Shown here in pieces: positions 51,201-64,000 of a stretch of DNA of 64,000 nt. Under the pieces are notes generated by a model. The model had not been told where the DNA came from. It did no database searches and saw only the letters and a list, made by a program, of their open reading frames with translations. How positions within the stretch are numbered: the stretch's first letter is position 1; every line of letters starts with the position of its first letter. The stretch spans positions 21,418,924 to 21,482,923 of the forward strand of contig NC_091023.1 in NCBI RefSeq assembly GCF_041296385.1, given 5' to 3'. The stretch comes from Aphelocoma coerulescens. Its lineage: Eukaryota; Chordata; Aves; Passeriformes; Corvidae. The translations under genes and the position numbers were made by a program.

Positions 51201-52961
51201 TGCTAACTTTGCATTTACTGCCCCTATATTTGGTCCACAGCAGGAAGCCTGGTGTTCAATATTGCCTACTTGGAGAGTATCACAACAGTCTCGCTCAGCA
51301 GGGCTAGTTCCACCTTTTGGCCATCAGAACACAGAAATCTGCTAAGTGGCAAAAGTGGGGAAAACTCAAACCAAAAATCCTAAATTATTTCATGCTTCTG
51401 TCATGTATTTTAAAGCATTTTTTTTCTTTTTTTGAAAGCCATCCTGTAATTATAACGTAATACTTTGATACAATACAATTACCCAGTCTTTGAGTGTGAG
51501 TGTTATATTCTTCTGTTATTTTTGCATTAAATTAGATGTCTTTAAGCTTACAAAACCCCCTTGCAGCCAAACTGAGAGCAGGAACACCAGTCAGAGGTCA
51601 CAGGGAGCAGATTCTCAGCCCCGAGCAATAACTGAATTTATACAAAATGGTCACATCTAACAAAACAGTGCTCAGAAGAGCACAGGAATGTCAAGCATTA
51701 CCATAAAGCAGCTGACAAACTCGATGGCAAGGAGTGGCTGGCTGAGAGGCATCACTTTGCTCTTCTGCTGTTACAATTCTTGTAGCTTACTCCAAAGGGA
51801 GCTGATATGCACAGGATTCACACAGTAAGTAAAATGGTGCTAATTTGTTTTTAATACTTAAGCAAATACTACAGGTTCTAAAGGCAGTTTCTTAGCCTCA
51901 GATGAGTCGGAAAATCTAATCTGTGCTAATTTTCCCAAAACCAGATGGTACATGAATTAAACTGTGTAGACCCTTTTAAGCTTCAATTCTCACTAGGTCC
52001 CTTTTGGGATAACTAATGTTCATTTCTTAGGGCTCTATTCTCCTCCACTTATTTCTCTTAAGTAACTGAAAACAGCCTCCTTAATTGCACAGGAAGAGAC
52101 ACTCAAGGGGAGAAAAGTCACAGAATTTGGGCCTTCAAGGGATTTTGTTATGTATGCAAAGCTTGTCACTAAACCCAGTATTTTTTTGCATGGACAGCAC
52201 AATGCTATCTGTTATTTACAATAGGAAAATATTTCATTCCCATCCAAGAATGTCAATTAGCTATGAAAAGCAGGACTATGACAGGAAACCTCATTCATGT
52301 GATCAGTGAACTCATAGGACTAAAAAACATCTCATCTGAAAATAAAGATTGCAGACAGTAAGTGTTAACAGGTGATTTTAGGTGTTTATTATTGTAAAAG
52401 GCTTAAAACCTCGCCACAGCCCTGGGCTAAACTGTGTTAGAGAGGTAACAAAGAGTGTTCTTAGGGCTTGTGCAAAGGAAATGAATCAACATGTGGAAAG
52501 GGAAAGTTGGGAAGAGGAAATAACATTAAAAGAGGGCTTATTAAACCAATTCAATTCACAGCTTTTCAGAAGACTAAGAGGAGCAGATTTCTGCTGATGC
52601 TGTCACAGCATCATAATCCTAGGAAAAAAAAAAAGATTCAAAAATTCTGCAGTAGCCAGATAGAGGACACTGTGTTCTCCTGGAGCTGCTCCTTGCACGC
52701 CACCTGCCACCTCTCCCTCCTCTAAGTCAGACATTTCCATATGGCACATAAGCAAGCCCAAGTCCCAAGGTCTTCTTTGATTTCAGTCATAATCTGGTCC
52801 TTAAGGGAGGGAACAAAATATAAATGGTCTATTACTGCTCTTTTTTCTATGACATTTAAACACTGCCCTGAATTACTCTGAAAATAGGGATGGTTTACAG
52901 AATATTATGTTTTTATCCTTACCTTGAACAATAAGTTAATAGCAACACTCAATTCATAGGA

Positions 52962-53056
52962 ACAAGGAGACAGCACAAAGAGGGGAGTGACAGGCCAAGA
53001 TGATAGAGGAAAGCTGTGGTGGAAGCGGGAGTTGAACCTGGCTCTGAATTATGAGG
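52962..53056 (+). mobile_element. MIR-like SINE relic
   Basis: The order of words resembles the MIR core: AGACAGCACAAAGAGGGGAG, then TGACAGGCCAAG, GGAAAGCTGTGGTGGAAGC and GGGAGTTGAACCTGGCTCT, matching in order the region before the MIR box, the box itself and the conserved GGGATTCGAACC motif. It is heavily diverged, as expected for an element this old. Confidence 0.5.
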
Positions 53057-55865
53057 CCAGAAACAGGATCTGGTAGAACTCAGCCATGAAGAACAGAATT
53101 ACTGTGCCATTGCATTTTGAAGGGTTTTTTCCAGCCTCATGGCCACCTTTAGAATTCCAGTGTGGATGCTCTTTGAACATACTGCATAATGTAAGCTGGG
53201 TGCTAACTGATGAAACAAATTGATTTTTAATGGACTTTGCTCAACAACACACCCCCAATGACACATCAGTAATTATCATCAATCTAAAGCAACATCCTGA
53301 CGAAGTTACTGAATGTAAAGCGCATCTGCAAGGGATTGAGTTCTTGGTCTGCTTGAGATTTGTCAGAAAATGTATTTATACTCAACAGTATTTCTGCTGA
53401 CTCTGAGGATTGCTGCAGTTAACAAAGGCATCTCTGACACTGCAATATTGAATCACGTCCCATTTCTGGCAGAGTACTTCTAGCAAAATACCAGCTGCTT
53501 TCAGTGGAGGATCAGTGGGATACAATGAGTTGATGTGCTGGCTTGATTAATCTTTATATGATTTCCCAGCTTCTAACATAACATGTGCATAACTTTGTAG
53601 CTGTAGTCACCAGTGTAGAACATCACTTGACCATTAAAGTACTTGGGTTCTTGTGCTTTACTCAGGAGAGAGTTACTGAAGAAGGCAAGTTCACCTCTTT
53701 TCATTTGTTAACTTCTGGAAACAGCAGTGATGGGTTGGCTGCAGACTGTAGAAAGGGAGTGGCTCAGTCACTGGCAGTTTCATTTAGTGTTATTTTGTGT
53801 ATCATTGCTGTTTTCCTCCATCAGAACAAAAGGTACCACATGTTTTTTGCTTTTCAATGATCCATCAGTCAAATGCAAAGAAATGCGAATAATTTTGCTA
53901 ATTCTAATGAAAAAATCACGTGATTTAAGAAAAGAAATAGAAAAATTCCCTAAATATTTATCACTAGTCTCAGTAGTTATAAGACAATGTGTTTCTTTCT
54001 AGGATGGAAATTAGAACTTCTGCTGTACCCTTCCTTCTTCCCCTCCTGAAAATTGCAATTATTTTCTGTAACTTTGGAAGACTAACAGCATTATGGAAGA
54101 GACGTCAAAGCATTTCAGTGGCTGGAATATTGTGCTCCAGTCACCCCAAGACACCTCTGAGAAGTCAATGCCCAGCTATGACAGTCTACATGAAGGAGGA
54201 TCTAATCTAACCTTGGACTGATTTTTTTCCCAATCCTCTCCCTGCTTTTTCAATTCTGTATTTGCTGCTTCATTCTAAACCCTTTTTAAATACTTCTGTG
54301 CACTGCCCCAGCTATTGTTTCCCAGTGTGTATTCATCACAGTCAACAATGTGTTATATCTCACACTAAAAGTGGCTAAACACAAACACTGCTGTGCAAGC
54401 TATGAAAAATATTTACTTTAATACTGTAAATCACGGCTTGATAGCTGCTGGGAACAGGCCATGTAGGAGAGTTTATGCTTCCTTCTACCTTTGTCCCTCT
54501 TCCCAGAGCTATGCCAAAATAGATATAGAAAATGGGGAAAAGGCTCTAGGTACTAAAAACCTGTTGACTGAAAAAATGCTACATCTGGACAGGCAAAAAC
54601 TTGCTATTTCTTGGAACCTCCAGGCTTCTTAAATTTTAAATATGTGTAATTTGGATCCCTTCTCCTGTTCAAAGCATAGGAGTTGTGGAACTGGGAAGGT
54701 GTTCTCTGCTTTCAAAATGAAGTGGTGAGTTTAATTTATTTTTCTTTCTGTAACATATATATACTTATACATGGGGATTAATGAGTTTCATTGTTGACAA
54801 ATAAAGATCAGAGAGCCTTCTGCACACCACAGTATCCATACAGACACTCTCTCCCCACACAGAGCAGGTACTGACCAGTGTAGAAACCAGAGAGAATAAG
54901 GAGGCACAGTCATTGCATAAATGATGAGAGATCAGATAAGAAAGTAGCCGAGCTGGGGTGTAAGAATGAACACATCCAACACCTGTAGGGAAAAGCCCTG
55001 CAAAATGGAAATCCTTACCTATGAATTTGCTCATGGGGATTTTGCAATGCTTTCCAGAACAAATGATTGTTGTTTTCTGAAGCAGCGAAACCCGTGAACT
55101 TAAGGAAGATATTTCCTTTAATTTCATAGACTCTGCATTCCTCATTTAAAACAGGGACGGCACACTGGGACATTCCCTACTGTTTGTTGCTGTTTCAACA
55201 AAATCTCACATTTAGGTTCTGAAATCAAAACCTGAAGCTCTTTATTCCAAAGTGACTAATTGATTGGGGAAGATGCTTATTATAAAAGAATGAAAAATTT
55301 GCTTCACAGCTCAATTATTGCATCTATTTACTGTTTCCAATAACACAAGGGGCAGAAATGGAAGTAGCAGTTATTTCATCACTATATTGGTTCCTTTCAT
55401 CTGTTTTCAAATTAGCAATCAGATTCCTTTTGTCTGTATTCTCCCTATGGAGGGGTGAACTGAATGAACTTTTCACCCCTAGAATCTTTTATATTCAAAG
55501 CATTTGGTTTCCCACAAGCTAAAGAAAAAATAATTACGCAATCTTTGTTCCCACTGCAGGTACCTAGCAGGTTTTAAATATAATAAATGCATTCTGGCAA
55601 AGTTAATGTACCATAAAATCAAGCAGACTGTATCACTCTTTGATACATATACCTGGTAAGCCACCACTGAAAATAACAGTAATTTATGCTAACGGATTAT
55701 TCATCCATAGCAAACCCACCCTCTCTGTCAGGAAAGGTATTTTAAGATACAAAAACATAATCCCCTCCTCCTGTATGTTTTCCCTGAGTCTATTTTTTAC
55801 CCAGGATGCAGTGCCTGGTTTAAGTCCTGCTTTTAGTCAATTTTATAGCACAACTGAAACACTGG

Positions 55866-55975
55866 AAGTCAAGTGACTCAATGCAAGGTCACACAATGAA
55901 TCTGCACCTCCGTGCAAGCCAGGGCTCGAATGCAGCCAGCACCTGCTCCCTCATCCTAGATCACCCTGCCTCTCC
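55866..55975 (+). mobile_element. MIR-like SINE relic
   Basis: GCAAGGTCACACAATGAATC, followed about 30 bp later by CCAGGGCTCGAATGCAGCC and a CT-rich tail, fits the MIR core in plus orientation. Boundaries are approximate. Confidence 0.5.
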
Positions 55976-58900
55976 TTTGGAAAACATCAGCCTCAAAAAG
56001 AGGTTGTTCTTACAAATTCTGTCATTAGGGGCAGGTGAGGCTCTTGAGACTGGGGGGCAGAGCAAAGTGCAGTGGTGGAACCGGCTTTAATCCTTGCCGG
56101 GCGCCTCTGTGTTGTCACAGTTGTACTTATCTTTCATGAGACAAAACAGTACAGATGCCAAGGTCATAAAAAGTTTCAGATGGCTGTGCCTGCCATCTCT
56201 TCAAGGTGGGCTGGCGGGGAGAAGGGCTACAGACAGAAAAATGGAGTAATAAAGTTTAAGTAGTGGGCAATAATATCCATCTGCAGTGCTGCAATGCCGA
56301 TTAAGAGATTGAAAAACTCCCCGTGGCTCTAATTGGATTTTCCTGTGTTGTGCACAACCCTTGGGGGCTGAATGCTGATAAAGGCTCCTTGTGCTGCCTG
56401 TTCATCCCACATATGTGATTCCATGTAATGGACTTATCCATAAAACACAGATTCTTGTGGTGCTGTGGAGCTGGGCTGTTGCAGTGACCTTTAGACACCA
56501 CTGTAGATTAGAAAATCACAATCTCATCACTTAGTATGACAAAATACAACACTAATGGCCACCTAAGACTGTCATATTAGCACTATATTAAAGAATAACA
56601 AAAGAGCCAGAAGGCAGAAGTCTGTGTGGTTAAATAACTTAAATAAAACCCTCTGAGATCTTATCAATTGCTAAACATAAATGTAGGTACATTTGAGGAA
56701 AAATGTAGGCAAATTTGAGGAACAAATTTAAAAAAAACACCTGATAAAAACTAAGTTTTGAAAAATAATAGTCTGGGGAAAAAAGCTTTAGCATTTGAAC
56801 AGCATTGCCTTCTGCTGAAGTGAATCTATTTTCATTTACTAAGCTCTTTACATGTACTCTAAATAAAATTAAAAAAGCAAAATGAAGACCATTCCTGAGT
56901 CTGCAGACAGCCTTTGCAAGTGTTTCCTTTCCTTCTCACAGATTTCCTGAACTACAGACCAAAGCCATGGACTATTCTCATTCAATGCTAATTTTCCAAC
57001 TCATTAAACAGGAGAGAAAGCTGAAACCATTTCATTAAATGGAAAGAATAGTGCAACTATTTGGTGAAAAGAATAATCCAAAACAAGAAATATGAGAAAA
57101 TTGGGAATGTATTCATATTTTTGTTAGGGACAGAAGGAAGCTGGAAGGATAAAGTAACAACCTTCTCACTCTCCCAAATAATCAGAGTGCTGAGAGTCAG
57201 GAAGGGGAAATCAAGAAGCTGGGAAAATGTCTGTGATTCATCAACACAGAGCTGACAGTTGTATTTGTCTGAGATTATTGGATGCTGTTTATCGAATTTT
57301 GTTCCTTGCTTATGATTGTCTGCTTCTCTCGTCAGATAATTCCTTCATGACCTGAAGATTCCATAAGTTCACAGCAAATGAGCTCTTGATTTCGGGACCA
57401 CGTTGCTCACACAGGGTATTGAAGTGAACGTCACAAAAAATGGGGTCAGCACCTCATTTTAAAACCCTGACAAATAATGGGGAAGATGATCAGTTAAATT
57501 AACCAATAAGACTACAAAAGGACAGGGGCTTGTGACCACAGCAGCAATAAAATAGAGGCAGAGAGTATAAAAACATGATGAAGAAAGATTAGCTTCAGAA
57601 GGAAATGAAGACTGCTAAACCTGGGGAGAAATGGGAGAAGATGGGATAACAACATCAAAGATTTCTCCCCTTCCACCCCAGTTAAGTCCATCACAGGTTT
57701 GCATTGCCATAGAGCAGCCAAAAGTGATCCTTCTGCAAATGAGCTCAGCACTTGCTTAGCATCTGAAAGGTGCTAAACAACACAGGTGTCACAGTGTGTC
57801 TTTCTTATCTGGAATACAAAGGAAAAACAAATGGGAATAAGCTCACAAAAGAGAAGTAAAAATTATAAGATGCTCAAAGGGAGAGTGTTCGGAAAAAATT
57901 AAAAAGTGGGTAAACAACACAAGGTAAAGTGAATATAGTTTGGTCGAAGCCACCCAGGGACAGCAGGTACATTTCAGTATAAATTATTCAGGTTACCACA
58001 TAAGGTTTATCACTAGACATGATAGCACCAAAATAAGGACAAAAAAACAAATACACTTCTTGGTTATGACAACTGCTAAAAATGAGGGATGGTGGCATAC
58101 CTCATTGATTTGAAATGTGGAAACTAAGAGACACAAAGCACTAGAAATCTTTTGTGTTGGTGAAAATGGAGAGATGAAGATGAAAGAGAGCTTTTCCCTA
58201 ATTTCTCCAGTTCTGTGTTTCTGCAGCTTTGTTGATAGCATGATTGATAAATGATCCCTACAGTACTTTACCATCACTGTGCTCCTGCTTTCCAGTAATG
58301 AGAAGACTTTCCTTAAAAGGGCAGCATATGGGAGACTTTCTCTGCTTTATAAATTTTATCTTGAAGCAGGCTAGCTGCCAATTACTGCAGAAGGTTAGAG
58401 AACCTGGAACGTGAGTGCACAATATGCTTCAGATCCTCTGAATGGCTCTCTAGAAAAAGGCATTTTTTATAAAGGATGTCGATGTGATTTCAGTAAAGCT
58501 TTAGAAGCAAGGATCAGGCTTTTCTGAAGAACTTTGTATTTTCTGTCATGAACTGCTCTCTAGGAAAACTCCCCTTCATGCCTACCTTTTTTCCCAGGGA
58601 CAGCAAAATTGACTTAACCCATTACAGAACCAGGCCAGGTTATCAGATTTAACTCTGATTAGTAGCTCTTGTCCATTCCTACTGACATTTATGTATCTAC
58701 TGTTCTTCATTCACTGAAAGTAAAATAACAGATGTCCTCCAGGGGTCACATAACCATTAGAGCAGGGATCAGTCCTGCAAGTTTTCCCAAACCAGGAGAG
58801 GAAATGGCTCCCAACCTTTTCAGAAAGCAAGCAAACATCCAAACAATCTTCAGGCTGAAACAGTATCTGACCCGATTGATTTTCCTTTTTCAGTGCAAAC

Positions 58901-60189
58901 TTTGATGCATTATGTACTTTGGCAGAATCTTTTGAAAGTGGATACAGAAGCATATGAAGCATTCGTGCTGTTTACCAGTCAGAACTTGGCAAAGAACTCC
59001 TATTTGCAGGCATTTAGGATTAAAAATACATTCTTGAAAATACCTCTAATGAAACTTTTTTTTTTGATGGTGAGGTAAAATCCATGACAGATTAAAACTC
59101 CAATCATGATAGTTATGCTTACAATGCTCCAAAAATAATAAAAGAGCTGTATTTGTAATATAATTGAATAGTTCTGCAGTCATTTAAAGAGCTCTAGAAA
59201 AGTAAAAGCTGAAGGAAAAAAGGGCAGTTTTTCAGCACCTGCTATTCAACCCCCAGTTGCCATGTTCATCAATCCTGTGCAGCCACGAATGCCTGCAAGT
59301 ATACTTCAACACAACTGACACCTGCACACACACATCAGCAACGCCTGAAAAAGAGCATTTATGAAAGCTCAAGGGGATAAACTCTAAAACCCACATGCAC
59401 TTTACTATTGTGGTTGTTAACCTGCACTAGTGTAGCTGCAAAAACATCTGTTTGCAGCAGTGAAGGAGCGCATTTTAGAGGGAAACATGGCAGGAAATTT
59501 GGTTTTGAGCACACAGAGACTGAAAACAAAACTGCTGAAGCAGGTGTGAGGGTCAGCACTAGTCAGAAGAACAAGCTGCTGTCACTCTTTAACACACTAA
59601 ATTTTCATCACTGAAGACCAGGGTTCAATATCTGAACCGTATCTGTTAGACTATAGCCAGCTCATGCACAAGTCAGTCCAAGGGGCTGAACACTTCTCAG
59701 TGCTTGGCAGCTTTTTCTGGCAAGTCCTTGTCAATGGAGCACATTGCTTCAGCTTGGAAATAGATGGAATTTTCAAACTGTTTTCTGTACCCACTGAAAT
59801 CAAAGTGAATTGGATCAGGATGCTATGAGGAGTATTTGGACTGTGTGCTTGACACTATCAAAACACTCTGAAGTTTGTCATTTGCAATAATGAATAAGAC
59901 ATTTAGAGATCTGAAGTGGAAAGTGGTTTCAAACAACTTAGGAGAACTATATTTAGCCTGTGTAAGTACAGAATAAAATCTAGAGGCAAGACTGCCATTT
60001 AAGTGGCACAGGCAGGGAGGTACATGAGATCAAGAGAGACCCTGGCTTCTGCTGCTCTAGTGGTACTGCCAGACACATCCAGGGCCCCAATTTAGTGCAA
60101 AATACCTTCAAAATTATGCCTGCTCACAGGGCTGCACTTCCACTGTCTTTAAAAACCTGAGGCAACCAAGAATTCAGCATTTAGTCCTC

Positions 60190-60265
60190 AGCCCCAATTC
60201 AGTGAGGAGCTGGAGAACCCAAGTGCTTAGATTTAAGTGCTTTGCCCAATCAGGGGCTAAATGTT
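60190..60265. repeat. Ancient repeat relic (GCTTAAGTGCTTTGC type)
   Basis: AGTGCTTAGATTTAAGTGCT followed by TTGCCCAATCAGGGGC resembles the end of an old amniote LINE relic in which GCTTAAGTGCTTTGCTGGATC is the usual wording. A related word group (CCACTGAAATCAAAGTGAAT, GGATCAGG) lies nearby at 59790-59820. Confidence 0.3.
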
Positions 60266-60449
60266 GAAAGTGATTAAAAACCCCTCATAGTCTGAAGGAG
60301 AAATCATTACAGTGCTCCTGCATAAATTTAGATTAACTACCTCTCTGGAAAAAAAAAAACAAAACACCAAACAGCTTCAGAGCTTTGGAGCCAATTTGTA
60401 AGAACCAAATGGCAGCACAATTAGTGAATCATGTAAGTCTAAACATTGC

Positions 60450-60468
60450 TTTTTTTTTTTTTTTTTTT
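60450..60468. repeat. T19 homopolymer
   Basis: Nineteen T ending in AATAACC, in the upstream NLGN1 intron. Confidence 0.9.
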
Positions 60469-61479
60469 AATAACCCCCAGGCTAATTTTATTTTGAAATG
60501 GGTTAGATGACAGAAACAAAGTGAAATGCTTCATGGCTATGTTTGGAATCTGAAGGCTCTGCTCAGAGGGAAATTGAGTTGCTGCAGCTGAGAACTGCGA
60601 GGGACATGCACTGCGGCTGTTGTCTTTGCTCTTTGCACTCTCAGCACGGGTGACTTTCTTTGCCACAAATAACTCAGAGGTTATGAAATGCACTCCTAAA
60701 CAACACCATGATCCACGAGGCATGCTTGCATGTCTTCTTCATTACAGCAAATGAGAAACTGAAAAAATTCCTAAAAGGTAAACCTATATCGCTAGATCAA
60801 GCATAATAATATGAATAATTTTCAACATACTCTTCCTGCTGGCCTTTTCCCAGCTAACTCATTTAAATCTGTCCTTAATGAACCCCTACAGACTAGGAAA
60901 TGATGTCCGGAGGCAGGTAATCTGAAAGGATTTTGCAGGAGCCATCTGCAATAAATCTGTTTGAAGTTTAGTTAATCTGCATTTTAATAGTTCACCAGCC
61001 AGGAAATTCAAGATCTGGAAAGTTGGAGGCTGGTAATGCACTGAGCTCTATCAGATGGAAGTCTGTAAACATGACCAACTTGGAAGTCTTATTCACTGTA
61101 AATAATCTTTCTATGGACTTCCAGCTGAGGAGATGGTGCTGAGCATGGACAACTCTGCATCCACAGACCCTGATTAGAGTGACTGAATTATTCCCGTGCT
61201 GCAAGTGCAGTTTATCACTTTGGGCCTTCTGCCTTCATCTGCTGGACCATCAGGTCCTATTTACTGTCCCTGTGCATTAATCTACAGCAGCAGTTGGTAG
61301 AACTTTGCTGGCTCTGTAGGAGAATCATTTGTTGCTGAAGGTGGAGAGGCACTTTCTGTGTCTGGCTGGCACTGAGCCATCTGCAGCAGCTGTGGTGCTC
61401 CAAAGAGGCACCGGCCCTGGAGGTTAAAGACTGCTAATCCAGTTTCTGGACATTTTAGCTACAAGCTACCTTCTTGTCT

Positions 61480-61530
61480 TAAAAAAAAACCAAACCAAAA
61501 CAAAAACAAAAACCAAAAAAAACCCAACAA
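61480..61530. repeat. A-rich (CAAAA-type) simple repeat
   Basis: An impure A-rich tract with regularly spaced single and double C (units such as CCAAA and CAAAAA), likely a degenerate simple repeat. Confidence 0.8.
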
Positions 61531-64000
61531 TCTATTTTGTTGTTAAGCTGATATTTGCTAGTTTTCATATGTGAAATATTTGAAGAGTCATTTTGTCTAA
61601 GCCTGCCTTCATATTGACACAGTAAAGCACCAAGGACAGCACTTTAGTTGTATGTACATGTAATGATGCCAAAGCACAAAGAAACCAAGGGTTTGGTGTG
61701 TTCTTTTATCCCCTTATTTTCCTGGCTTGGTAAACCTTAAGAGAAGAACTATTAAAAACTCTTCTGAAGAATCCAGCACAGACTTCAGTGTTTGGATGCA
61801 ATTAGATGAAGGACAAAAATGTTACCAGAGGCACATCCAGGCAGTGTTTTAGTTCTGTTCTAACCAGTGATTTCTTCACTGTATTATAACTTGGTTGCTC
61901 CTGCTTGGTCTTCAGTCCTTTGGGCCTTGTTTTGCAACAGACACAACACATGGACCGTATTTTTGTGCAGACCAATTCAGACTTTATGTGACTAAACCAT
62001 TATCCCTGGAGTTAAAGGCAGCTTTTACAGCAGCTCCAAACTGGTCACATAACGTGACCACACAAGCAACTTCAACAACACAGTGCAAAGAACCCCCCAA
62101 AAATCTGGCATATATATTAATCCCCTTACTGGAAGGTAAGAAAAATCATCCAAAAGAGGAAGAAAATAAGTATTTCTGAGTTTGAACTGTGTTTTTATCA
62201 ATAGTCAAACCAGAGCTAAATTCCTCCCTAGTGCAAGCTGTCTGCATACCTGTACATGGATTGAATTTGGATTTTCCTCTTGTCTGCTGTTTCAATTAGT
62301 CCATGACTGAGAAATAACTAACTGTTCCAGAGCCCTGCCTGAGCATGTTTGGATACACAGCATCTCTCCAGCAGCAGGTGGAAAACCTCTCCTGGTTTGT
62401 CAGCTGCATCCTCTCCCCTGAGCCTCAGACAGATCATAGCTCCAAGTCTCATCTTTCCCACATAAGAGATGAGGATTACAGTTCTCTCTTCTGAGGATTA
62501 TTTTGATGTCTACTGGTATAAAATGATGTACATATCATTAACAATATGTGTTTGTAAAAATCTTTGAGGTTGCTGTAAGACACTTACATCGAGGTCCTTT
62601 GAAAGGAAGAAAAAACAACCTTACACCTCCAGAAGTTCTAAAATGACAGTAACAAGAGATAATGCAGACTCCAAAATTGCCTTTAAGAAACATTACAGGC
62701 TATAATAACTAAAAACCCTGTCATTAGCATGGCTGTCCTAGGGCTTCTGTAAATCTGCACCTGATAGCTGCTGTCACTCATTAGCAGATTGCTGATGAAT
62801 GACTCATTACCTCCCAAACAGGTATTTATGAGGCTAGATTTTAATATTTCAGTACTGTATTAACCCAGAGATAAATACTGCTTCAGTCTCATCACTGCAT
62901 GATCTGTGCCTGCTCATCAGCTGCACTTGTAACACTTCTTGTTTGCTCACCAAAGCAGCACAGCAGCCTGTCAGCAGAGATGATGCTTTGAAAAGAGTGT
63001 CACTAGATTGCATCTGTTCTCAGCTGCCTGGGTTTTAAACTACCTTAGAAATGGCAGGTTATTTCTCATGTATCAGGTATTTTCATGTCACATTCTCACA
63101 ATATGGGAAACCTCCTACTCTTTCAATTACTATACCATTAAAATGGGCTGCATCAAATTACAATTTTTCCCTGGGTTTAGAGATTGGCTGGGCAGGCACA
63201 TCTTTCCCATCATGAGAGTAGAGGTTGGAAAAACAGACTTGAGCTGGAGGATTCCCTTCCTCATGCACAGACAGATAATATTCCCCTCTTATAAGAAAGA
63301 ATGATAGCCTCATTTAAATTCATTCTGTAGGTGTTCCATAAGGAAAGGAAATTATTGTTGCTAGAGAGAAAATGAAAGGGCCATATTTTGGCTACCATCT
63401 GACAGCCAATGAAATACTGTTGATTCAGATTTGGGGTTTACTTCCATGGTTAAAAAATCTAATCCTGGGTGATTTTGCACTGTGAAAACACAATGAAGAG
63501 AGCTGATCTATCCTAAAGGGGTGGCTGCATAACCAGGCACATCCTGCACTGCCAGCTGCCCTGTGCCCTCCTCTTGGTAATGTGCAAGGGGCAGAGTGGG
63601 TGTCACTCCGTGGCTCCTGCTATCCAAGTGTTCCACAGGGAGGGACTGGTTTGCACCACAGCTCCTTCATGGGAACAAATGTCAGACCCCAGGGTCACAG
63701 GTGCACATGTATTGGCTACTTTTCAGAACAAGCCCAGTGTTCACATCTCTTATCACAGCTGCACTTTGAGGTGGTGAAGGTAATTTGTGGCGTGGTCAGA
63801 GTAAGTGTCTCAAATACCACTGTGGAACTATTACCTTCTGAATGTTACAAAATGACCACGGACATGCCAATTAATTGTCATCCACATCATGCTCTGAAAG
63901 AACAATCTCTTTTTTTCCTTTTCTTCAAAAACTAGCTTCAGTTTTAAGCTCATCTTTACTTCACAATAGTATTATGCTTATCACATTCAGGTTTTTGTCT

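Larger units (their letters stand above)
40191..64000 (-). other. NLGN1: Upstream NLGN1 intron, running beyond the window
   Basis: No additional neuroligin exon was recognised above 40190. The preceding exon, which should encode the segment ending NYRLGVL, was not seen on the minus strand, so the intron probably continues past the window end. Mammalian NLGN1 introns in this part are also very long. Contents are two CR1 copies (45.8-46.4 kb), two MIR-like relics (53.0 and 55.9 kb), weak ancient relics near 59.8 and 60.2 kb, homopolymer tracts, and a GC-richer block at 49.08-49.36 kb. The remainder is AT-rich sequence in which I see nothing. Confidence 0.75.

Noticed and set aside
1..64000. CRISPR arrays, operons, tRNA or rRNA genes
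   Set aside because: No spaced direct-repeat array, tRNA cloverleaf or rRNA sequence was recognised; the DNA is vertebrate nuclear.

Overview
This is nuclear DNA from a bird, most likely a songbird. The evidence is AT-rich sequence, a low density of interspersed repeats, several 5'-truncated CR1 LINE copies with the bird-type 3' end (short repeats of the ATTCTATG type), a probable solo retroviral LTR, and a vertebrate multi-exon gene with standard GT-AG introns. Bird is well supported; songbird is only an inference from the LTR and general style. Nothing looks bacterial, plasmid or viral in organisation.

The one recognisable gene is NLGN1 (neuroligin 1), on the minus strand between about 30 and 40.2 kb. 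Its last three coding exons are present: 39978-40190 (213 nt), 34362-35151 (790 nt) and 32568-33390 (823 nt including the stop). They join in frame with no break. Together they encode roughly 606 residues, or about the C-terminal 70% of the protein: most of the cholinesterase-like adhesion domain, the stalk, the membrane helix, the cytoplasmic tail and the PDZ-binding end. The first of these exons has two in-phase splice donors 27 nt apart. The extra 27 nt encode the NLGN1-specific splice insert B, which both identifies the paralogue and shows that this neurexin-selectivity switch is intact here.

Layout in plus-strand order: 1-29.8 kb is non-coding sequence downstream of NLGN1. It holds old CR1 pieces at 7.2 and 13.2 kb, a locally CpG-richer block with nested palindromes at 11.0-11.65 kb, a 20-bp minisatellite at 12.5 kb, a solo LTR at 15.3-15.9 kb and a (TA)15 microsatellite at 24.1 kb. 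About 29.8-32.6 kb is the probable NLGN1 3' untranslated region. 32.6-40.2 kb holds the three exons, with introns of 971 and 4826 bp. 40.2-64 kb is the upstream NLGN1 intron, with two CR1 copies of opposite orientation at 45.8-46.4 kb, two MIR-like SINE relics and other faint ancient repeats. I found no further NLGN1 exon there and no second gene in the window.

I did not find an undescribed system. The items most worth checking are the splice-insert-B switch, the CpG-richer palindromic block downstream of the gene, the structure of the LTR, and the variable His-Pro repeat just before the synaptic PDZ ligand.
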